NCBI RefSeq assembly: GCF_032878975.1
Contig: NZ_CP043875.1
Coordinates: 1,976,370 to 2,040,369, forward strand
Reading direction: 5' to 3'
Source: Methanoplanus sp. FWC-SCC4
Lineage (GTDB): Archaea; Halobacteriota; Methanomicrobia; Methanomicrobiales; Methanomicrobiaceae
Length of the DNA: 64,000 nt
Both the position numbers and the translations under genes were made by a program. How positions within the stretch are numbered: the stretch's first letter is position 1; every line of letters starts with the position of its first letter. Positions 1 through 13,277 of this stretch are shown here, in pieces. Below the pieces are notes generated by a model that worked only from the letters and a program-made list of their open reading frames with translations, did no database searches and had not been told where the DNA came from.

Positions 1-12
1 ATCAGTGAAATA

Positions 13-1998
13 ATGACAGAGAAATCACAGTTACATAAAGACCATCATGAAGACAGCTGTAAGGAGAACTGCTGTGCTCATGATCATTCACATGACAAAA
101 ACACAGGATGCGGGTGTGGATGCGGACACACCAACACCGGTAAAGACAGGTTTGTTCATGAGATAATCAGATTTACAACAGCCGGTATTTTGATAATAAC
201 AATAGTTTTGGGAGAGTTTTTCGGACTTCTCAAACCGGAAGTCATTGCATTCATCGCAATACTCTCACTTGTGTTTACAGGAATTCCTATTATATCAAAT
301 GCACTACGGGGACTTTTAAAAGGCAAAAGAAATGTATGTGAACTCGCAGCACTTGCGATTGTCGCCGCAGTCGCGGTAGGTGAATACACGATTGCGGCAG
401 AAGTCGGTTTTATAATGGCAATTGGTGAGATTGCCGAAAGCTATGCCTACAACAGATCAAAAAGGGACATTGAAAAGATTGCAAAGGGAAATCCCCGGTA
501 CGCTTTTGTAAAAAAAGAAGGACAATTTGTTGAACTGCCTGTAAACCTGATTAATGTGGGGGACACAGTACTCGTAAGACCAGGGGATATTGTTCCGGCA
601 GACGGAAAAATAGTTCTCGGAAACACCAGCATTGACGAATCATGCCTGAGCGGAGAGAGTATTCCCGTTGAAAAGCAGGAAGGAGAAGCCGTTTTTTCAG
701 GCACTGTCAACCAAAACGGTTCGGTTGAAATTACTGTCCTTAAAAAAGGCGAGGATTCAACCTATTCAAAGATTGTAAAGCTTGTAAAAGAGGCAGAACA
801 AAGGCGGCCTCCGTCCCATCCGTTCATTGACAGGTTTGCAAAAATATATACACCTCTGATACTTGTGATTGTTATTTTTGTCTGGCTGTTTACAGGCAGT
901 ATTGAGAGGGCAATTACAGTTTTAATCGTTGCATGCCCGTGTGCACTTTTAATGGCGACACCCTCGGCCATTCTTGCCGCAACCGGTGCCGGTGCAAAGA
1001 AAGGAATTTTGATTAAAAGCGGCCAGTATCTTGAATCGGCTGACAAAATTGATGAAATCCTTCTGGATAAAACAGGCACCATCACAAGCGGACAGATGAG
1101 AGTTGCCAAAATAATCACATTTAACGGTGAGTCAAAAGCCGGACTTTTAAAAACAGCGGCAGGGGCGGAAACAGGATCAGAACACCCGATAGCAAAAGCC
1201 ATTGTCAGTTATGCCACTGAAAACGGAATTGAAACTGAAAAATACTCCCAAATGAATCTTCACGCCGGCCTTGGAATAGAGGCTGAATCTGAAAGTTCAA
1301 AGGTATTTGCAGGAAACATCCACTTTATCAAAAATTCAGGAATACGGGTTTCTGAAGATGTACACCAAAAAACTGATGAGATGTCAAATTCCGGAATTAC
1401 TTCTGTAATAATCTCCAGAAATAATGAAATTATTGGAATTTTGGGCATCGAAGACACAATCAGACCTGAATCAGCAGAAACTATTGAGACTCTTGAAAAG
1501 ATGGGTATCAAAAATATTTCAATGCTCACCGGTGACAATGAGGCGGTTGCACATTCGATATCCAAAAAATGCAGAATAAAGGATGAAAATGTATATTCAG
1601 GTCTTTTACCTGCACAAAAACGTGAAATGGTTGAATCACTTCAAAAAAATGGCATGACAGTATGTTTCGTTGGTGACGGTACTAATGACGGGCCGGCACT
1701 GGCACAGGCGGATGTGGGTGTCGGTATAGGTTCACGTGAAAATACTGTTGCTCTTGAGACTTCGCATGTTGTTCTTTTAAGGAACGGGTTAAAATCACTT
1801 GCAGACTTTATCAGACTTGGAAAAAGAACTACAAAGATAATTAAGTATAATGTCATCTTTGCCATGGGGTTAAGCGGGCTGATGGTACTGCTTGCAGGCA
1901 CCGGAATCATTACCCCCTCAATTGGGGCAATAGGACATCAGGTAGCAACCCTTGCAGTGCTGATAAATTCAGCACGTTTAGGAAAATTCCTTAGCTAA
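13..1998 (+). CDS. Heavy-metal translocating P1B-type ATPase
   Basis: A membrane pump that exports a heavy-metal cation using ATP. The N-terminus (residues about 8-44) is packed with Cys and His (CKENCC, HDHSHD, GCGCGCGH), which fits metal capture. A membrane-pair region follows, then the actuator loop (SGESIPVEK), the intramembrane CPC motif (residues 308-310), the phosphorylation motif DKTGT (Asp about 352), the P1B-specific HP dipeptide (SEHPIAKAI) and the hinge GDGTNDGP (about 554). The 661-residue length is normal for the family. The last helix reads GHQVATLAVLINSARL. It lacks the Asp-Gly typical of Zn/Cd pumps, so the substrate (Zn, Cd, Co or Cu) stays open. The ATG lies 12 bases into the window, so upstream signals cannot be judged. 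No metalloregulator is seen beside it. T-rich DNA after the stop (about 2009-2035) could end transcription. Confidence 0.93.
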   Translation: MTEKSQLHKDHHEDSCKENCCAHDHSHDKNTGCGCGCGHTNTGKDRFVHEIIRFTTAGILIITIVLGEFFGLLKPEVIAFIAILSLVFTGIPIISNALRGLLKGKRNVCELAALAIVAAVAVGEYTIAAEVGFIMAIGEIAESYAYNRSKRDIEKIAKGNPRYAFVKKEGQFVELPVNLINVGDTVLVRPGDIVPADGKIVLGNTSIDESCLSGESIPVEKQEGEAVFSGTVNQNGSVEITVLKKGEDSTYSKIVKLVKEAEQRRPPSHPFIDRFAKIYTPLILVIVIFVWLFTGSIERAITVLIVACPCALLMATPSAILAATGAGAKKGILIKSGQYLESADKIDEILLDKTGTITSGQMRVAKIITFNGESKAGLLKTAAGAETGSEHPIAKAIVSYATENGIETEKYSQMNLHAGLGIEAESESSKVFAGNIHFIKNSGIRVSEDVHQKTDEMSNSGITSVIISRNNEIIGILGIEDTIRPESAETIETLEKMGIKNISMLTGDNEAVAHSISKKCRIKDENVYSGLLPAQKREMVESLQKNGMTVCFVGDGTNDGPALAQADVGVGIGSRENTVALETSHVVLLRNGLKSLADFIRLGKRTTKIIKYNVIFAMGLSGLMVLLAGTGIITPSIGAIGHQVATLAVLINSARLGKFLS

Positions 1999-2186
1999 AT
2001 CTGTTATAAATCTATATTTTTATCTTTTTTCTTTCAAATCTGATATCAACTGCTCCTTTTTCTGCTTATCATCGTTTCAACCATGATGTATTATGTGGAA
2101 CATGATGTTCAACCTGAAAATTTTAACAGATTTCACACTACAAAATTAAAAACCAAGACTAATTTTACAAAAGTTTGCACTACAAT

Positions 2187-2208
2187 TAAAAAAACTTAAC
2201 AAAAAAGA
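2187..2208 (-). terminator. Poly-T terminator of the rRNA operon
   Basis: About 20-40 bases downstream of the 5S 3' end, the transcribed (minus) strand carries two oligo-T runs of six and seven T. This is the usual intrinsic termination signal in archaea. It is placed by position and base content only. Confidence 0.5.
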
Positions 2209-2227
2209 CTCAAATCTTCTAGCAGAA

Positions 2228-2350
2228 CAATTGCAGCGTTGGACGGTTCCCGAGAACTCTCGTATCTCAGTACAACGTCCTACGTAAGTGGGCTTAACTG
2301 CCGGGTTCGAAATGAGTCCGGGTGTTGCCCCACTGCTATGGCCGCAATTG
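2228..2350 (-). rRNA. rrf: 5S ribosomal RNA
   Basis: On the minus strand the sequence shows the conserved 5S core (ACTCATTTCGAACCCGGCAG, then TTAAGCCCACTTACG). The termini GCAATTG (2344-2350) and CAATTGC (2228-2234) are complementary and close helix I. The length is about 120 nt. It is the last gene of the operon. tRNA-Cys lies between it and 23S. The ends are estimated from the terminal helix and may be off by a few bases. Confidence 0.93.
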
Positions 2351-2423
2351 AACAGGAAATTTCGCGATTCGGAAATCACAGATTTCCTGTACCTTCAAAC
2401 TTTCTTGCGAAAGTTATTCAGGA

Positions 2424-2495
2424 AGCCAAGGCCCGGACTTGAACCGGGGTGTAGTCGCTCTGCAGGCGACCGCGTGGCCGCTCCGCCACCTTGGC
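2424..2495 (-). tRNA. tRNA-Cys (GCA)
   Basis: A complete cloverleaf on the minus strand: acceptor GCCAAGG paired with CCTTGGC, anticodon stem GTCGC/GCGAC with the loop reading CTGCAGA (anticodon GCA), and T-loop GGTTCAAGTCC. Discriminator base U73 fits cysteine identity. CCA is not encoded. It sits between 23S and 5S, so it is released from the same pre-rRNA. Confidence 0.95.
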
Positions 2496-2500
2496 CATAA

Positions 2501-5513
<3,013 letters not shown>

Positions 5514-5632
5514 TATACATGACATCACAGAGTCACTTGCGTCGCCGTAAATGACTCTCAGTCCTTCCCCGGTAATTCACATTTCCGGGTGCATCGGTAA
5601 AAACCAGTTACCGAAAGTAACTCGTTTTTAAG

Positions 5633-5705
5633 TGGACCCAAGGGGATTTGAACCCCTGGCCTCGGCGTTGCAAACGCCGCGCTCTTCCAGCTGAGCTATG
5701 AGCCC
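5633..5705 (-). tRNA. tRNA-Ala (TGC)
   Basis: A 73-nt cloverleaf in the 16S-23S spacer. Acceptor GGGCTCA pairs with TGGGTCC through one G-U pair. The anticodon loop TTTGCAA gives TGC. The T-arm is GGGTTCAAATCCC and the discriminator is A. CCA is not encoded. A spacer tRNA-Ala is standard in euryarchaeal rRNA operons. Confidence 0.96.
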
Positions 5706-5729
5706 GACTTTCTCTTATATTCGTATTGA

Positions 5730-7356
<1,627 letters not shown>

Positions 7357-7740
7357 TGCCAACGTCAGAACCAACACTCCCATCCGAGTGGTTTTGGCTC
7401 TCCATTAAAGAATCGAGATAACAACATGGGATTTATTCACATATAAACCCTGTTGTTTCGTTCTCAGAGAAAGACGGGAACAAACATGCTTAGCATATTA
7501 ATCCACACATCTTTTTTCTCCGTAGATATTCCCCGCGATTTCAAATCACGCTTCGTTGCGTGGTTTGTATCCGGAATACTTCGGCCTTACAAAGTGGTCT
7601 TCCGTGACATATAAAGGTTGGCAAAAAACAGGGCTCATGGGTTCAACAAAAGGGGGGTCGCTGAAAAAATAACGTCATATTGCCGGTATTTTGATGGAGA
7701 TTGATCATACGCGCAAAACGGAGTGTCAAAAAAATATTTT

Positions 7741-9384
7741 TTATTTTGAAACAGCACCGCTGTCAGCCTGACCGACAAGCCTGGCATATCTTGCAAGAAC
7801 GCCGGAGAGCTCTTTCTCCTTTGGAATCAGTTTTTTCCTCCTCTCATCGAGTATATCCGGCTCAACATCCAGATCCAGCCGCCTCTCAAACAGGTTGATA
7901 TCTATCAGATCGCCCTCCCGAACAAGTCCTATCGGCCCTCCTTTTGCGGCCTCCGGAGCAACATGACCGATGCAGGGACCCCTTGTACCGCCTGAAAAAC
8001 GGCCGTCTGTAACGAGTGCAACTCTGGTATATCCAAGTCCCATCAGCGCTGATGTTGGAGAGAGCATTTCAGGCATCCCCGGCCCTCCCTTCGGACCTTC
8101 GTAACGGATTATAATCACATCATCCTCATTTATACTCCGGGCCATAATCGCATCCATCGCCTCTTTTTCTCCGTCAAAAACCCTTGCAGGACCTTTATGC
8201 ACCCACATCGACTCATTTACTGCCGCGGATTTAATAACCGCACCATCAGGAGCAAGAGTTCCTTTTAATATTCTCAGACCACCGCCTGCATGAAAAGGGT
8301 CCTGAGGAGATCTAATGACAGATTCATCGATACTCCTCACCGTTTTGACAATATCATAAACACTTTTTCCGGAAACCGTCCCGACATCAGACAGATATCC
8401 CTTAATCTGCGAAAATACTGCAGGAATACCTCCCGCACGATAAAGCGCCTGCATTGAATGGGGCCCGCCAGGCTGCATGGAACAGATATGAGGTACCTCG
8501 TCACTTATTTTATTGAAGTCATCAAGCGACAGAGAAACGCCCGCCTCTTTTGCAATAGCCATTAAATGAAGAACAGTATTGGTAGATCCCCCAAGAGCCA
8601 CATCGACACGGACTGCATTTTTCATGGACTCAAGTGTGATGATATCGCGGGGCCTAATATCTTCTTGCACCAACTCAACAGATCTCACTCCGCTCTCATA
8701 TGCAATACGAAGCTTTGCGGATTCAACAGCAGGGATGGCAGCACAACCGGGAAGGGACATACCCATTGCCTCTGTCATACATGCCATAGTATTTGCTGTG
8801 TAAAGACCCTGGCAGCTTCCGCAGCCCGGCATTGCACATGACTCAAGCTCTGTCAATTCCTCCTCAGTCATCTTTCCGGCTGCAACCTTACCCACACCCT
8901 CAAACACATCAATAAGGGATAATTCGCATCCGTCCTTGTAACCGGGAAGCATATTCCCGCCTGTAATGACAATTGCAGGGATATTGCATCTTGCAGCAGC
9001 CATCAGCATCCCGGGAACAATTTTGTCGCATGTGCAAAGGCAGACAAGGGCATCAAATCTGTGAGCCTGTACCATAAGCTCAACAGAATCAGCTATATTA
9101 TCTCTTGAAGGAAGAGAGTACCTCATCCCCTCATGACCCATCGCAATTCCGTCGCATATTCCAATGGTGTTAAACTCAAAAGGAACACCGCCTCCCGCAG
9201 ATATCCCTTCACGTACCCGTTCTGCCAAAACCCTCAGGTGTGTATGACCGGGAACTATAGTGTTCCATGAATTTGCAATCCCGATAAAGGGCTTTTCCAT
9301 CTCCCCCTGGGTAATTCCAAGAGAACGGATCAGAGACCTGTTGGGAGCTCTGACATATCCGGATTTTACATCGTCACTTCGCAT
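7741..9384 (-). CDS. ilvD: Dihydroxy-acid dehydratase
   Basis: A cytoplasmic iron-sulfur enzyme that dehydrates 2,3-dihydroxy-isovalerate and 2,3-dihydroxy-3-methylvalerate to the 2-keto acids of the valine/isoleucine pathway. Family motifs seen are [25 protein letters not shown] (cluster cysteines) and, near the C-terminus, [15 protein letters not shown]. The chosen ATG at 9384 gives 547 residues ([10 protein letters not shown]), the usual archaeal length. It is preceded by GTGAG. A longer upstream frame to 9453 adds 23 non-conserved residues and is not supported. It stands alone, directed towards the rRNA operon and divergent from the betaine transporter. No other ilv gene is nearby. Confidence 0.96.
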   Translation of the reverse strand: MRSDDVKSGYVRAPNRSLIRSLGITQGEMEKPFIGIANSWNTIVPGHTHLRVLAERVREGISAGGGVPFEFNTIGICDGIAMGHEGMRYSLPSRDNIADSVELMVQAHRFDALVCLCTCDKIVPGMLMAAARCNIPAIVITGGNMLPGYKDGCELSLIDVFEGVGKVAAGKMTEEELTELESCAMPGCGSCQGLYTANTMACMTEAMGMSLPGCAAIPAVESAKLRIAYESGVRSVELVQEDIRPRDIITLESMKNAVRVDVALGGSTNTVLHLMAIAKEAGVSLSLDDFNKISDEVPHICSMQPGGPHSMQALYRAGGIPAVFSQIKGYLSDVGTVSGKSVYDIVKTVRSIDESVIRSPQDPFHAGGGLRILKGTLAPDGAVIKSAAVNESMWVHKGPARVFDGEKEAMDAIMARSINEDDVIIIRYEGPKGGPGMPEMLSPTSALMGLGYTRVALVTDGRFSGGTRGPCIGHVAPEAAKGGPIGLVREGDLIDINLFERRLDLDVEPDILDERRKKLIPKEKELSGVLARYARLVGQADSGAVSK

Positions 9385-9698
9385 GATACTCACTGAAAAT
9401 TTAATGGTCACCATAATATTAAAACAAATAGCAGAATGAGAACAACCCTGCAATAATCGACCAGATAATATTAAAGCTCACATAGTGATCTTTTTACCAC
9501 ATTTTTTAAATTTCAGAATTGAAGAAAACCAAAAATTCGGCCCATTTTTAAAAAATGTCAGATTATCCGGCATATCGCATATTAACGATCCTCCTCCCCC
9601 CATAAGCAGAACAAATTGCTCTCCACCCTTAAAATAACGATTTATAGCGACACAATCCGCAAAATCTCCATAAATCAAAGGATTTTGGTTTGCCTAAC

Positions 9699-9723
9699 AT
9701 CAATAGTGTTATATTATATTGAT
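9699..9723 (+). promoter_or_regulatory. TATA box inside a palindrome before opuAA
   Basis: ATCAATA (9699-9705) and TATTGAT (9717-9723) are exact inverted repeats. The AT-rich spacer between them (TTATATTATA) is the best TATA box for the betaine transporter operon, about 45-70 bases upstream of its start. A dimeric regulator bound here would block TBP. The rest of the ilvD-opuAA gap (9385-9768) shows no gene. Confidence 0.45.
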
Positions 9724-9768
9724 AAGATAACTGTTAAATGCAGATTAAAATTAAATTTTGGTGATTAT

Positions 9769-10998
9769 TTGGAAGATCAGGATCCGGAAAAAACGGACAT
9801 TATTATTAACAGCACAATTATAAAAGTACACAATGTTTCTAAGGTTTTCGGCACAAAGCCAAAAAATGCATTAAAATTTATTGAAAAGGGATTGTCCAAA
9901 AAACAGATTTTTGAAAAAACAAATCATATTGTTGCTCTGAAAAACGTATCTTTTGAAGTATTCAAAGGTGAAACGTTCGTCATAATGGGTCTTTCAGGAT
10001 CAGGAAAATCAACAATACTAAGATGCCTGAACAGACTGATAGAGCCAACAAAAGGAACAATTGAGATTGCTGACAAGAATATTACACAACTCAGCAAAGA
10101 TGAACTAATTGAGGCAAGGAGACACCTGACAGGCATGGTTTTTCAGAATTTTGCACTCCTGCCTAACAGAAGCATAATTGACAATGTTGCATTCGGCCTT
10201 GAAATACAGGGTATGCCTGAGGAAAAAAGAAATGAACAGGCAAAAGAGGCACTAAAGCTCGTTGGTCTTGAAGGATATGAAGATAATTATCCTGGACAGC
10301 TTTCAGGCGGAATGAAACAGAGAGTGGGACTTGCAAGGGCTCTTGCAAGTTCACCAGAGATTCTCTTAATGGATGAAGCCTTCTCAGCACTTGATCCGCT
10401 TATCAGAAGGGATATGCAGGATGAACTTATTGAGATTAGAGACAGACTGGACAAAACAATAATTTTTGTAACACACGATCTTGACGAAGCCCTAAAACTC
10501 GGTGACAGAATTGCCCTGATGAAAGACGGGGAGATAATCCAGATTGGAACTCCCGAGGAGATTCTGACCAGTCCTGAGAATGAATATGTCGAGAGATTTG
10601 TCGAAGACGTCAACATATCAAGGGTTCTTACAGCAAAAGACGTCATGAAAAAACCCGAACCACTCGTCGGAATAAATGCAGGACCAAATGTTGCATTACA
10701 TCTGATGAAGGAATTTGGTATTTCGAGCACATACGTTGTCGGAAAAAACCGCCGTCTTGAGGGACTCATAATGGTGGATGACACAGTAATAGCTGCCAAA
10801 GAGAAAAAAGAACTTCATGAGATAATTATCCGCGACATACCTGTTGTCAGGCCGGATACTCCGTTAAATGAAGTCATACCAATCATTGCAGACAGCAGAT
10901 ATCCTGTTGCAGTGACTGACGAAACAGGAAAAATGAAGGGTATTATTGTAAGGGGCAGTGTTCTCGCGGCTCTTGGAGGAAAGGAGGCTGAGATATAA
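9769..10998 (+). CDS. opuAA: Glycine betaine ABC transporter, ATP-binding subunit
   Basis: The ATPase that powers uptake of glycine betaine or related compatible solutes. Seen: Walker A GLSGSGKST (about residue 74), signature LSGGMKQR (about 178), Walker B ILLMDEAFSALD (about 200) and the switch His in VTHDLDEA. A C-terminal CBS pair follows (about 290-409), including KDVMKKPEPLVG and RDIPVVRPDTP. CBS pairs in this family sense ionic strength. I choose the TTG at 9769 because GGTGAT precedes it by about five bases and matches the 16S tail. Frame upstream (to 9616) reads into the promoter. The stop overlaps the next ATG by one base, so the subunits are coupled. Confidence 0.93.
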   Translation: MEDQDPEKTDIIINSTIIKVHNVSKVFGTKPKNALKFIEKGLSKKQIFEKTNHIVALKNVSFEVFKGETFVIMGLSGSGKSTILRCLNRLIEPTKGTIEIADKNITQLSKDELIEARRHLTGMVFQNFALLPNRSIIDNVAFGLEIQGMPEEKRNEQAKEALKLVGLEGYEDNYPGQLSGGMKQRVGLARALASSPEILLMDEAFSALDPLIRRDMQDELIEIRDRLDKTIIFVTHDLDEALKLGDRIALMKDGEIIQIGTPEEILTSPENEYVERFVEDVNISRVLTAKDVMKKPEPLVGINAGPNVALHLMKEFGISSTYVVGKNRRLEGLIMVDDTVIAAKEKKELHEIIIRDIPVVRPDTPLNEVIPIIADSRYPVAVTDETGKMKGIIVRGSVLAALGGKEAEI

Positions 10999-11888
10999 TG
11001 TCAGATATTCCAAAACTTCCGGTAGGGGATGCTGTTGAGGGTATTGTTGAATGGATCCAGCAAAATCTTGGCTGGGCTCTGGATGCAATAACAGATTTTG
11101 TATCGCTTCTTATAGATACAACGTATTTATTTCTGAGTATGATACCCCCGGCTTTATTAATGATTATTATAGCCGGTCTTCTGGCTCTTCCGGGACTCAG
11201 GGGCAAAAATATTAAAAAATTAAATCAAAAGGAGATTTTCACCGTCCTCGAAATTCCGGTTATGGCTTTTTTGGGGATGCTTTTAATCTGGAATCTTGAA
11301 TTATGGGATTCGTCTGTTCAGACACTCGCACTTGTAATAGTTGCAACAGTGATTTCCCTTGTCATAGGAATCCCCTCCGGAATTCTCACGGCAAAGAAAT
11401 CTGAGTTTGAAAAGCCCGTGAAGATTATTCTGGATTTCATGCAGACAATGCCTTCCTTTGTCTACCTGATACCTGCTGTGATCTTCTTTGGTCTTGGAGA
11501 AGTTCCGGGTGTTATTGCAACTGTTATATTTTCAATGCCTCCCGCAATCAGACTTACAAGTCTTGGGATCAAGCAGATTCCAAAAGAGCTTTCTGAAGTT
11601 GCAGATGCTTTTGGTGCAACACCGCTTCAGAAACTTTCAAAAGTGGAGATTCCGGTTGCAATGCCGACTATAATGGCAGGAGTAAACCAGTGCATTATGC
11701 TTGCACTTTCAATGACAGTGATCGCATCAATGATCGGTGCACAGGGTCTTGGATATCTTGTTCTCTATGGTATCCAGAGAGTTGACATAGGAACCGGTTT
11801 CGAGGCAGGCCTTGCAATCGTGATAATTGCGATTATTCTCGACAGGCTTACACAGAGTATAGCATATTCAGAAACCCCGGCACATTAA
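10998..11888 (+). CDS. opuAB: Glycine betaine ABC transporter, permease subunit
   Basis: A polytopic inner-membrane subunit of 296 residues with about six to seven hydrophobic segments. The binding-protein-dependent permease loop (EVADAFGATPLQKLSKVEIP) matches the EAA motif that docks on the ATPase. DFMQTMPSFVYLIPAV and IMLALSMTVIASMIG are typical of the ProW/OpuAB branch. The ATG overlaps the opuAA stop (TAATG). An A/T-rich gap of about 100 bases separates it from the binding-protein gene on the same strand. Confidence 0.95.
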   Translation: MSDIPKLPVGDAVEGIVEWIQQNLGWALDAITDFVSLLIDTTYLFLSMIPPALLMIIIAGLLALPGLRGKNIKKLNQKEIFTVLEIPVMAFLGMLLIWNLELWDSSVQTLALVIVATVISLVIGIPSGILTAKKSEFEKPVKIILDFMQTMPSFVYLIPAVIFFGLGEVPGVIATVIFSMPPAIRLTSLGIKQIPKELSEVADAFGATPLQKLSKVEIPVAMPTIMAGVNQCIMLALSMTVIASMIGAQGLGYLVLYGIQRVDIGTGFEAGLAIVIIAIILDRLTQSIAYSETPAH

Positions 11889-11992
11889 ATTTTTTAGTGT
11901 GCCCCCCACCCAAAATTAAAAATTCCTTTCTCTTTTTTTATAAAAAAAGGCGGAAAGGCGTTTGATAAATTATTCAAAAACTGGTGATATTT

Positions 11993-12883
11993 ATGATTGA
12001 TAAAAAATTATTAACAGGCATAGTGCTGGTACTGGCAATTCTGGCAGTAATCAGTGCAGGATGTACACAAAGCGGAGACCAGAGCACAAAAGCAGACAAA
12101 GGTAAGATTATCGGAATCGAACCAGGTGCAGGTATAATGATCCATACCGAAGAGGCAATCGACACATACGGCCTTGATTATACACTTGTATCAAGCAGCA
12201 GTGCCGGAATGGCATCAGAGCTTACCAAGGCAATTAAAGAAGAGAAATGGATAGTCGTCACCGGATGGACACCACACTGGATGTTTGCAAGATATGATCT
12301 GAAGTATCTCGATGATCCAAAAGGTGTTTACGGTGGAGAGGAGTATATCGGAACTCTTGCAAGAAAGGATCTAAAGGCAGACAAACCGGGCCTTTACTCA
12401 ATTCTGGAAAGATTCAACTGGAAAGCTGAAGACATGGAGTCTGTCATGCTCAGCATTGAGGAGGGCAAAAAGGACACCGAAGCTGCACAGGAATGGATTG
12501 ATAATAACCAGGAAACCGTTTCCGGATGGATCGGAGACATCATCGGTGACGGGGAGAAAGTCTCTGTCGGATACGTTCTCTGGGACTCTGAAATTGCAAG
12601 CACAAATGTCCTGAAGATTGTTCTTGAAAAAGCAGGATTCAATGTGAAGATTTCCGCTGTTGACGCAGGTCCTCTTTATCAGGCAGTGGCAGACGGAGAT
12701 GTCGACTGCACAATTTCTGCATGGCTTCCGGCAACACAGGCAAGCTACTATGAAAAATATGAAGACGATCTTGTTCTTGTCCGCAAGAATCTTGAGGGTG
12801 CAAAGGTAGGCCTTGTTGTACCATCATACGTTACAATTAATTCTATTGATGAATTAAACAGCGTAAAAGACAAATTCAACTAA
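11993..12883 (+). CDS. opuAC: Glycine betaine-binding lipoprotein
   Basis: The extracellular receptor that delivers betaine to the OpuAA/AB pump, held on the membrane as a lipoprotein. A signal segment (LLTGIVLVLAILAVISAGC) ends in a lipobox with Cys about residue 22. The first lobe has IEPGAGIM and VVTGWTPHWMF. The second lobe has YVLWDSEIASTN and ISAWLPATQASYYEKY. These Trp residues form the betaine cage in the family. The half-domain order matches Bacillus OpuAC, which is circularly permuted relative to E. coli ProX. The ATG at 11993 follows GGTGATATTT. A GTG at 11984 lies inside that site and is not preferred. Confidence 0.94.
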   Translation: MIDKKLLTGIVLVLAILAVISAGCTQSGDQSTKADKGKIIGIEPGAGIMIHTEEAIDTYGLDYTLVSSSSAGMASELTKAIKEEKWIVVTGWTPHWMFARYDLKYLDDPKGVYGGEEYIGTLARKDLKADKPGLYSILERFNWKAEDMESVMLSIEEGKKDTEAAQEWIDNNQETVSGWIGDIIGDGEKVSVGYVLWDSEIASTNVLKIVLEKAGFNVKISAVDAGPLYQAVADGDVDCTISAWLPATQASYYEKYEDDLVLVRKNLEGAKVGLVVPSYVTINSIDELNSVKDKFN

Positions 12884-13277
12884 TTTTTTCTTCCAATTTT
12901 TTTCTGTTTTTTAAAAGACCAAAATGTCATTTGAAGATTTCAAAAATGATTTTATAATATACTGATTCTGATATTCATAAGAAATACATAATCAAGTATA
13001 TTTATAATTGATTTTCCATTTATTTAGATTATTGTAAAATAAGCTTAAATTTCTTACATAATAACTTTTTAAAACAGACGCACACTTAATTTTTGATTTC
13101 ACGTTCAAAAACCAGGCTTTTTTTAAAACGGGCATTTTTAATTATTCCGTTTTTATCCGAAATTATCACAAAAACTTTAATTTTTGGGCTTTATATGACC
13201 ATTCCAAATTAAAAAAGCTATTTATAGGTTTAACATTCATTTCCAAAATCCTCAAATATCAGAAATCAAAATTTTTT
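12884..13277 (+). other. AT-rich intergenic region
   Basis: 394 bases of strongly AT-rich DNA. TTTTTT runs just after opuAC (12886-12915) can terminate it. TATA-like stretches such as TATTTATAATTG (about 13000) and CTATTTATAGG (about 13220) could serve the symporter downstream. No gene or RNA fold was recognised. Confidence 0.4.

Noticed and set aside
2075-2125. Two ATGATGT motifs followed by CTGA, as in a C/D-box RNA
   Set aside because: The motifs are only about 12 bases apart, so there is no room for a guide and D' box.
9478-9678. 66-codon frame between ilvD and opuAA on the minus strand
   Set aside because: It covers the promoter region, has a biased Gly/Phe content, no ribosome site and no family match.
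11993-12883. Permuted OpuAC order as a new rearrangement
   Set aside because: The same half-domain order is already known in Bacillus OpuAC, so it is not novel.
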